A DNA stretch of 10,533 bases. Origin: Acidobacteriaceae bacterium (GTDB lineage: Bacteria; Acidobacteriota; Terriglobia; Terriglobales; Acidobacteriaceae). The notes beneath the pieces were generated by a model. That model saw nothing but the letters and a program-made list of their open reading frames with translations. It ran no database searches and had not been told where the DNA came from. The stretch spans positions 1 to 10,533 of the forward strand of contig JAICMT010000022.1 of the NCBI GenBank assembly GCA_025929125.1, read 5' to 3'. The position numbers were made by a program, and so were the translations under genes. This document shows positions 1 to 8,019 of this stretch, piece by piece. Positions within the stretch are counted from its first letter, which is position 1; every line of letters starts with the position of its first letter.

Positions 1-1440
1 GTCAAAGCACCGAGCGGAACACGGATAGAACGTACGGACCAGTATGTTGCGAACGTCGAGAACGTTATTCGCTCAGTGGTGCCTGCCTCGGATCTCAACC
101 TGATTGCTTCCAACATCGGAACTGCGCCCGGATTTTCTGCAATCTACTCCAGCAATTCAGGCCAACACACCGCATTCGTTCAGGTGAGCTTGAGAGAAGG
201 ACACAAGAAAAGCAGCTTCTACTACATGGATCGGGTTCGCCAAGAATTGCGCAACCAACTGCCGGAGTTGTCCACATATTTCCAAACCGGCGGCTTGGTG
301 GACGCGGTAGTGAACCTTGGGCTTCCCGCTCCCATCGACATTCAGGTTGGCGGCACGAATCTCGAATCCTCTGCGGAGGTAGCCCGCGAGTTGTCCCAGA
401 GAATTCGAGCTCTCCCTGGGGTGGGCGATGTACTGACGCCGCAGGACCTGGACTATCCGGCTCTTCGGGTGAACGTCAACCGCGAAATGGCAGGCCGGCT
501 GGGTCTGACCTCGCGCGAAGTGGTTGACAACGTGATCACCTCGCTTAGTTCCAACGGAATGATCGCGCCCAGCTACTGGGACGATCCGAAGAGTGGCAAC
601 AGCTATCTGCTCACCGTTCAATTCCCGGAGAAGCAGGTGAAGTCGCTCAGTGATGTTCGACAGATTCCGCTGCATGGCCGTGACGTTGCTTCCAGCACCA
701 CACTGGGCTCAGTCACTGACATGAAGTACGTCAACACTCCAACCGAGGTGGATCATTATCAGCTTCGCCGCGTGATTGACGTGTATGTATCGCCCTCGGG
801 CGATGACCTTGGCGGTCTGGCAAAGCGCGTTCAGCACATCATCGATACAACCAAGGTCCCGGCAAACCTCGATATCGTCGTACGTGGCTCGGTCGAAGGA
901 ATGCGCCGCTCGTTCAGCAGCTTCGCTGTTGGACTTATTCTCTCTGTCGCTCTGGTCTACCTGATTCTGATGGCGCAGTTCTCCTCCTTCATCGATCCGC
1001 TCATAATTCTGCTGGCCATCCCGCCCGGTATAACGGGCGTGCTGCTGTTTCTGCTTATCACCGGAACTACCCTCAACGTCATGTCTCTTATGGGCATCGT
1101 CATGATGACGGGAATCGTTGTCTCCAATTCGATTTTGATCGTCGAGTTCACGCGCTCGTTGCGGAGTATCGGCATGCCGATACGCGAAGCGGTCGCCACC
1201 GCATGCCAGGTTCGCCTGCGCCCGGTGCTGATGACTTCGCTCGCCACCATCCTCGGCATGATACCCATGGCACTCGCGCTCGAAGCCGGCAGCGAGCAGT
1301 ATGCTCCGCTCGCCCGCGCCATTATCGGGGGCCTCACAGTATCGGTGATTGTTACGGTCTTCGTCGTACCCGCCGCGTACCTCTGGGTCCATGGCAAGGA
1401 AGAACGGCCGGCAACGCCCGCCGCCGGAGGTGCGCAATGA
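1..1440 (+). CDS. RND efflux pump inner-membrane subunit (HAE1/AcrB-like), C-terminal part, 5' truncated
   Basis: The reading frame is open from the first base, so the gene starts outside the window; the GTG at 76 is internal. The visible 479 residues match the second half of an AcrB-type proton-driven exporter. A periplasmic porter/docking region covers about residues 1-305. It is followed by five hydrophobic segments at about 309-326, 332-353, 359-381, 408-427 and 439-462, which fit TM8-TM12. Family hallmarks include PPGITGVLLF, TLNVMSLMGIVMMTGIV, RLRPVLMTSLATILGMIPMA and the terminal YAPLARAIIGG. Such pumps form inner-membrane trimers that export drugs, lipophilic compounds or metabolites through an adaptor and an outer-membrane channel. 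In TM10 the Lys that AcrB uses in proton relay (K940) is Ser (GIVVSNS), while the TM11 Arg is kept. The stop overlaps the start of the TolC-like gene, which supports a tripartite pump operon. The adaptor gene is probably upstream. The substrate cannot be inferred. Confidence 0.95.
   Translation, partial: VKAPSGTRIERTDQYVANVENVIRSVVPASDLNLIASNIGTAPGFSAIYSSNSGQHTAFVQVSLREGHKKSSFYYMDRVRQELRNQLPELSTYFQTGGLVDAVVNLGLPAPIDIQVGGTNLESSAEVARELSQRIRALPGVGDVLTPQDLDYPALRVNVNREMAGRLGLTSREVVDNVITSLSSNGMIAPSYWDDPKSGNSYLLTVQFPEKQVKSLSDVRQIPLHGRDVASSTTLGSVTDMKYVNTPTEVDHYQLRRVIDVYVSPSGDDLGGLAKRVQHIIDTTKVPANLDIVVRGSVEGMRRSFSSFAVGLILSVALVYLILMAQFSSFIDPLIILLAIPPGITGVLLFLLITGTTLNVMSLMGIVMMTGIVVSNSILIVEFTRSLRSIGMPIREAVATACQVRLRPVLMTSLATILGMIPMALALEAGSEQYAPLARAIIGGLTVSVIVTVFVVPAAYLWVHGKEERPATPAAGGAQ
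1426..1430 (+). promoter_or_regulatory. Ribosome binding site of the TolC-like gene
   Basis: A GGAGG lies 6 nt before the ATG at 1437, inside the last codons of the RND gene. It selects the ATG at 1437 as the start and rules out the longer in-frame extension into the pump gene. Together with the ATGA overlap it indicates translational coupling. Confidence 0.8.
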
Positions 1441-2855
1441 AGGCCGCCCGTTTGCTTGCGATCGCCCTCGCATCGTCGCTGCCGCTTAGTGTCGGGGCCC
1501 AGGTTGCCACCCCCGCGTTGCCCCCGGCTGCGCTCCCTTCGGGTCCCGCTTCCTCTGCTCCTGCGATCCCACAGACCTCATCCCCAGCTTCGCCATCCAT
1601 CCCGAATTCCTCCGCGACTTCCCCCAGCGCCACCTCGCCGGTCACGCTCACGCTTACGCAGGCTGAGAATATGGCACTGCACAACAATCCACGAATTGCG
1701 CTGGAACGCCTCTTGGCGCTTGCGCAGAATCAGGTCACACGCGAAACCCGTTCCATCGAAATGCCCGCACTTACCGGCAACATCACCGCCGTGGACTCGC
1801 ATGCCGGCAGCCGCATCACCGCCGGTGGACTGAATAATCCAGTGGTCTACCAGAGAGCAGCCGCGGGGCTCACGCTTTCGCAGCTCCTCACCGACTTCGG
1901 CCGGACGCGCAACCTGGTCGGCAGTGCAGAGCTGAGAGCCCAGGCCAGCGCCAGCGCTGCCGAAGCCACCGCCGCCGACATCAAGCTTGCGGTCGATCAG
2001 GCCTTCTATCGCGCACTCGGGGCACAGAGCATCCTCAATGTCGCGCAGGAGACCGTAAAGGCACGACAGACGAACGTGGACCAGATCTCGGCGCTCACGA
2101 ACGCCAAACTCCGCTCCACACTTGACCTCAGCTTTGCCAACGTCGCGCTCGCTCAGGCCAAGCTCCTGCTCCTCAACGCAAACAATCAGGCGCAGGATGC
2201 CCTAACCAGTCTGAACGCCCTGCTCGGCGAAGATGGCGCACCGAACTTCACGCTGGTACAGGACGAAGCCGCCTTGCCTCCTCCTCCGCAGGATCCTGAA
2301 TCCCTCGTGAGCGCCGCCTTTGCGCATCGTCCCGATCTACTCTCGCTCAATCAGCAGGCCCAGGCGGCGAAAAAATTCAGCGCGGCGGAGCACGATCTGA
2401 ACCGGCCGACGCTCTCCGCGCTCGCCGCGGGCGGTGGTACGCCGGTTCGAGCCGACGCGATCCCGAGTTCCTGGTATGGAGCCGTCGGCGTCAATCTGAG
2501 CATTCCCGTCTTCAACGGATTTCTCTTCTCCGCCCGGGCGCAGGGGGCTGACCTCCGCGCCCGTGCCTCAGAGCGCCAGGTCCAGGATTTGCGGGACGCC
2601 ATCGCCCGGGATGTACGAACCACTGCGCTTCAGGCTCGCTCCAATTACGAGCGCATCTCCGTCGCGCAACAGCTGCTGGATGAGTCCAACTCCGCGCTCG
2701 ATCTTGCCCAGCTCCGGTACAATCTGGGCCTCTCATCGATCGTTGAGCTTAGTCAGGCACAGCTGCAGCAGACGCAGGCGCTGATCGACTTTGCTGATGC
2801 GCGTTACACCTATGCGGCCTCGCTTGCAGAGATCCGGTTCCAGACTGGCCAGTAA
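1437..2855 (+). CDS. TolC-family outer-membrane efflux protein
   Basis: This 472-aa protein is the outer-membrane channel expected to work with the RND pump encoded just upstream. The start ATG shares ATGA with the pump's stop and has GGAGG 6 nt upstream. Residues 1-21 form a Sec signal peptide with likely cleavage after SVGA. Residues 22 to about 68 are an unusual Pro/Ser/Ala-rich low-complexity spacer. Two outer-membrane-factor repeats follow. The first begins with LTLTQAENMALHNNPRI (about 71-87) and includes the LTDFGRTRNLVGSAE segment (151-165). The second contains the SIPVFNGFLFSARAQGADL strand/helix start (355-373) and the long helix YERISVAQQLLDESNSALDLA (404-424). The C-terminal ARYTYAASLAEIRFQTG is typical of the family. 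No N-terminal lipobox Cys is seen, so it is probably not an NodT-type lipoprotein. The stop lies 12 bp from the stop of the opposing gene, with no visible terminator. Confidence 0.93.
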   Translation: MKAARLLAIALASSLPLSVGAQVATPALPPAALPSGPASSAPAIPQTSSPASPSIPNSSATSPSATSPVTLTLTQAENMALHNNPRIALERLLALAQNQVTRETRSIEMPALTGNITAVDSHAGSRITAGGLNNPVVYQRAAAGLTLSQLLTDFGRTRNLVGSAELRAQASASAAEATAADIKLAVDQAFYRALGAQSILNVAQETVKARQTNVDQISALTNAKLRSTLDLSFANVALAQAKLLLLNANNQAQDALTSLNALLGEDGAPNFTLVQDEAALPPPPQDPESLVSAAFAHRPDLLSLNQQAQAAKKFSAAEHDLNRPTLSALAAGGGTPVRADAIPSSWYGAVGVNLSIPVFNGFLFSARAQGADLRARASERQVQDLRDAIARDVRTTALQARSNYERISVAQQLLDESNSALDLAQLRYNLGLSSIVELSQAQLQQTQALIDFADARYTYAASLAEIRFQTGQ

Positions 2856-2867
2856 GATGTTGCACGG

Positions 2868-3788
2868 CTAGCTCTCGTAGACCCGCCACAACTCGATGTA
2901 AGCGGCCAAACGCACGACGTGGAAGAAGTCCGACGCAAGACAGTAGACCACCAGCACTCCTGCGTACCACCACATCATGAATTCCGGCGTGACGATTGTC
3001 TGGAACGGAAGCGGAGATGCCGACGCCACCATAGCCAAAACGATGAGTGCGATCTTCACAATGCCCATCACCAGGTTGATCTCGACAAGCTTGGCCCGCA
3101 GCGGCCCCATGCGAGCTGCACCTGCCAGGCTCGCGGCCGGCCCTGTCCCGCGCAGCATTGCGATCAGGGGCGCCATTGAAAAGAGCCAGCTCACCCCGGC
3201 CCAAACTGCGAACAGCCCGAGGCTCGCCGCAATCACCATCGCTGCGTAGAGCACCGCATTCGGCTGCCCGCCCGCAGCGATCGGGCGCGCGACCGCCACC
3301 TGTCCTGACCACTGCAGCAGTTCAAACCAGAGCGCAAAGCTACCCACCAGCGCCGCCACCCGGATTCCCTGCAACACCGCAAACGTCACCGGACGCGCGA
3401 GCAGCGCTCGATCCATCCGCCGCAGCACTAGCGTCCGTCCCAGTGCGGACACCAGCACCCACCCCACCAGCAGCGCCGGGACCAGCCACTCTGCGAGCCG
3501 CAGAATACCGGGCCGTAATGGATCCCAGACCTGGGTCAGGAGGGTGCCCATGCCGACCGGATCAGCCAGAGAAATCCGTTTCAGCAATCGAAGGTCCGCG
3601 CCGGACTGACTGACCACACGCGTCGCGTGAAGCCACATCAGCGCCAGCGCAGGAATCCCGATTACCCAGCGCCACAGCACCTCCAGCGCTGTCAGGGAGG
3701 GCCGCTTCCAGCACGCCGACATGGTGTGCACAAAGGACTGCGTCCCGCGGATCGTGCCGCTCTCAGCCAGCTGCTCCGGCTCGGTCAC
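2868..3788 (-). CDS. Uncharacterised multi-pass membrane protein, co-transcribed with leuS
   Basis: I do not recognise a characterised family. The 306-aa product has a hydrophilic N-terminus of about 33 residues, then roughly six hydrophobic segments at about 35-54, 96-116, 137-159, 178-205, 236-256 and 270-286. The segment RPSLTALEVLWRWVIGIPAL (29-48) at the first membrane entry is rich in Trp and Arg. The loop MLRGTGPAASLAGAARMGPL (211-230) before the fifth segment is Gly/Ala-rich and basic. There is no signal peptide, catalytic motif or nucleotide-binding motif that I can see. The GTG start at 3788 directly abuts the leuS TAG with zero spacing. A GGTGA 5 nt upstream can pair with the anti-SD, which favours this start over the internal ATG at 3722. 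This arrangement implies translation dependent on ribosomes finishing leuS. A role in transport or envelope organisation is possible but not supported by sequence. Confidence 0.8.
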   Translation of the reverse strand: MTEPEQLAESGTIRGTQSFVHTMSACWKRPSLTALEVLWRWVIGIPALALMWLHATRVVSQSGADLRLLKRISLADPVGMGTLLTQVWDPLRPGILRLAEWLVPALLVGWVLVSALGRTLVLRRMDRALLARPVTFAVLQGIRVAALVGSFALWFELLQWSGQVAVARPIAAGGQPNAVLYAAMVIAASLGLFAVWAGVSWLFSMAPLIAMLRGTGPAASLAGAARMGPLRAKLVEINLVMGIVKIALIVLAMVASASPLPFQTIVTPEFMMWWYAGVLVVYCLASDFFHVVRLAAYIELWRVYES

Positions 3789-6350
<2,562 letters not shown>

Positions 6351-6357
6351 AGCTTCG

Positions 6358-6363
6358 ATTGTA
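6358..6363 (-). promoter_or_regulatory. Possible -10 element for leuS
   Basis: On the minus strand TACAAT (five of six matches to TATAAT) ends 7 nt before the leuS ATG, so transcription from it would begin about at the start codon. No matching TTGACA-like -35 is present at 16-18 nt. Together with the absence of a Shine-Dalgarno sequence this suggests a leaderless or very short-leader mRNA, but chance occurrence is possible. Confidence 0.3.
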
Positions 6364-6408
6364 AAGAATTGTGGCGGCGCTCCTCTCCCGGCTGCGATGG
6401 TGACGCGG

Positions 6409-6444
6409 AAAAAAATGGCCCCACTCCTGCTCGAAGTGGGGCCA
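6409..6444 (-). terminator. Intrinsic terminator downstream of the 68-aa gene and upstream of leuS
   Basis: Read on the minus strand, TGGCCCCACT pairs perfectly over 10 bp with AGTGGGGCCA across a 9-nt loop and is followed immediately by seven Ts. It has the strong GC stem and U-tract of a Rho-independent terminator and is oriented only for minus-strand transcription. It lies about 110 nt after the stop of the 68-aa gene and 58 nt before leuS. It most simply ends the small gene's transcript and insulates leuS. An attenuator in a long leuS leader is the alternative. Confidence 0.88.
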
Positions 6445-6485
6445 ACCGCATCTTGCGTCACTCTGTACTCTCGACCGGCCTGGTC

Positions 6486-6526
6486 AGCTCTCACTAGAGG
6501 GTTGACCGGATATTCGAACGAGAGCT
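6486..6526. repeat. Inverted repeat in the non-coding stretch between the 68-aa gene and its terminator
   Basis: AGCTCTC at 6486-6492 is matched by GAGAGCT at 6520-6526, with 27 nt between. A GACCGG hexamer also occurs twice nearby (6473-6478 and 6504-6509). The stretch 6445-6553 has no supported gene. If transcribed with the small gene it would be a 3' untranslated region capable of folding ahead of the terminator. The repeat is short and could be coincidental. Confidence 0.25.
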
Positions 6527-6553
6527 CCTCGTGCCCTGCAAGCTCCTGAACTC

Positions 6554-6760
6554 TTATTTCGTGAAGATCGTGCTCCCGGGAACCTTCCCCTCGTCATTTA
6601 GGATTCTGTTCTCGGCGCGCTTCGCGCCGCGCATCGCATTCACGTCCAGTCTTTCCTGTTTGCTCTTCTCATCCGTAAGCTCATCCCCCGAGCCCCTGCC
6701 TTCGATCGCTTCATGAGAAGGCCGTGCTGCGCTCTTGGTGGAATCTAGTCCGTGTGCCAT
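6554..6760 (-). CDS. Small hydrophilic conserved-looking hypothetical protein (68 aa)
   Basis: I cannot assign a function. The 68-residue product has no Cys or Trp, no hydrophobic segment and no signal peptide. About a third of its residues are charged, with roughly balanced acidic and basic content; examples are the stretches ELTDEKSKQERLD (27-39) and RGAKRAENRILNDEG (44-58). It ends in PGSTIFTK. The composition suggests a soluble, largely disordered or short-helical cytosolic protein. It is supported as a real gene by an AGGAG 6 nt before the ATG, by the downstream intrinsic terminator on the same strand, and by the lack of any better gene in this interval. It appears monocistronic and is divergent from the M19 peptidase gene across 96 bp. 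Part of the sequence looks familiar to me from Acidobacteriota genomes, but I cannot verify this. Stress-related small proteins have a similar composition, which is weak inference only. Confidence 0.78.
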   Translation of the reverse strand: MAHGLDSTKSAARPSHEAIEGRGSGDELTDEKSKQERLDVNAMRGAKRAENRILNDEGKVPGSTIFTK

Positions 6761-6766
6761 AAACTT

Positions 6767-6771
6767 CTCCT
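6767..6771 (-). promoter_or_regulatory. Ribosome binding site of the 68-aa gene
   Basis: AGGAG on the minus strand lies 6 nt before the ATG at 6760, an ideal spacing. It is the clearest evidence that the short ORF is translated. Confidence 0.75.
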
Positions 6772-6856
6772 AGTAAATAAGAACCTCTTCGACCCCCTTG
6801 GGTTGCCCTGACGCCCATGTCCTCTGTCATTTACCGGCTAAACTGGCTGTAGCCCC

Positions 6857-8017
6857 ATGCAGTCCTTCAACCCCAACAGTCTTCACGCCTCCGCGCTTGT
6901 CATCGACACCCATGCTGACACTCCGCAGCGCTTTGCCGACGAGGACTGGGACTTCACCGCCCCGCTCGGCCACGGCATGCTGAACCTAGAGACCGCCCGA
7001 AGCGGCAATTTGGCAGCTGAGTTCGTCGCGATCTGGGTTGAGCCAACCGCTTGGAAAGGACGCTTCGCGCATCGCACTCTCACGCTGATCGACGCGGTTC
7101 ACCAGCAGATCCGCCGGCACCCCTCTGAGCTTGCTCTCTGCACCTCGCCAGCGGAGATTCTCGCCGCGCGTGATGCCGGAAAGTTCGCCATGCTGATGGG
7201 AATCGAGGGTGGGCACGCCATCGAAAACTCTCTTGCCCTGCTCCGGGCCTACTTCACGCTCGGTGTGCGCTATATGACTCTCACCTGGGCTAACTCCAAC
7301 GACTGGGCTGAATCCTCTGGCGACCTTCACCCGAATCCAGCAGACTCAACCATTTCCCGGCCCTACGGCCTGACCAGCTTCGGCCGCGAGGTCGTTGCCG
7401 AGATGAACCGCCTCGGGATGATGGTCGATGTTTCGCACGCCTCGGACCAGACCCTCGCTAACGTTCTCGAAGCCACACGCGCCCCCGTCCTGGCCTCCCA
7501 CTCCTGCGCGCACGCTCTCTGCAACTCAGCGCGCAATCTCACGGACGACCAGCTTCGTGCCATTGCCACGAACAATGGGGCCATCATGGTCAACTTTTAC
7601 TCCGCCTTCGTCGACGAGAACTATCGCCAGGCTTACAACGCGCAGCGGCCCGAGCGCTTTGCGGCCCATACGCGACTTGAAGAGGACTACGCCACCCGCC
7701 GCGAGCCGGTCCCCTTCTACGCCTCGAATGAGATTGACGTGGAATTTGCAGCTCGCATCCCGCGGCCGCCATTTGAGTCCCTGATCGCCCACTTCGAGCA
7801 CATCGTGCAGGTCTCCGGAATTGACCACGTTGGCATTGGCTCGGACTTCGACGGCATCTCGGCCCTCCCCGAAGGCATCGACTCCGCCGCTGACCTGCCG
7901 AAGATCACCGCCGCGCTGGCAGCACGCGGCTTCTCCGAAGCCGACCTCCGCAAACTCTTGGGCGGCAACTTGATGCGCGTTTTCCAGGAAGTTGAGGCTC
8001 TCGCAAGCAGCGAATAG
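6857..8017 (+). CDS. Peptidase M19 (membrane/renal-type dipeptidase family)
   Basis: This 386-aa metallohydrolase belongs to the amidohydrolase superfamily; M19 enzymes use two zinc ions to cleave dipeptides, including some D-residue dipeptides. The expected metal ligands are all visible: H19 and D21 in DTHADT, bridging E117 in GIEGGH, H194 in VDVSHAS and H215 in LASHSCAHAL. The acidic residue of GIGSDFDG (D330) is also present. GVRYMTLTWANSNDWAES (136-153) aligns with the substrate loop, but Trp144 stands where renal dipeptidase has its substrate-binding His152 (LTH). Between VNFYSAFV and HFEHIVQVSG there are roughly 60 residues against about 25 in the human enzyme; such an insert is common in bacterial members. 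There is no signal peptide, so it is probably cytoplasmic. The ATG is the first start after an in-frame TAA at 6839 and has no clear Shine-Dalgarno sequence. It converges with the E1 gene, leaving 2 bp between stops. Confidence 0.93.
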   Translation: MQSFNPNSLHASALVIDTHADTPQRFADEDWDFTAPLGHGMLNLETARSGNLAAEFVAIWVEPTAWKGRFAHRTLTLIDAVHQQIRRHPSELALCTSPAEILAARDAGKFAMLMGIEGGHAIENSLALLRAYFTLGVRYMTLTWANSNDWAESSGDLHPNPADSTISRPYGLTSFGREVVAEMNRLGMMVDVSHASDQTLANVLEATRAPVLASHSCAHALCNSARNLTDDQLRAIATNNGAIMVNFYSAFVDENYRQAYNAQRPERFAAHTRLEEDYATRREPVPFYASNEIDVEFAARIPRPPFESLIAHFEHIVQVSGIDHVGIGSDFDGISALPEGIDSAADLPKITAALAARGFSEADLRKLLGGNLMRVFQEVEALASSE

Positions 8018-8019
8018 GC

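Noticed and set aside
1203..1436. Longer in-frame N-terminus for the TolC-like protein starting inside the RND gene
   Set aside because: The ATG at 1437 has a GGAGG ribosome binding site and begins a textbook signal peptide. The upstream extension is the out-of-frame shadow of the pump gene.
6351..6494. Longer leuS start at a GTG at 6494
   Set aside because: The extra 48 codons would run through a strong intrinsic terminator, and LeuRS homology begins only after the ATG at 6350.
6505..6530. A GTTCGAAT-like string on the minus strand resembling a tRNA T-loop
   Set aside because: No acceptor stem, D-arm or anticodon arm could be built around it in either direction.
6613..6629. Perfect 7-bp hairpin with a 3-nt loop (CGGCGCG / CGCGCCG)
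   Set aside because: It falls inside the 68-aa coding sequence over Gly-Ala-Lys-Arg-Ala codons, where GC-rich codon choice can create it by chance, and it has no T-run.
6761..6856. Divergent promoters between the 68-aa gene and the M19 peptidase gene
   Set aside because: The spacer must hold regulatory signals, but no -35/-10 pair with acceptable spacing could be picked out on either strand.
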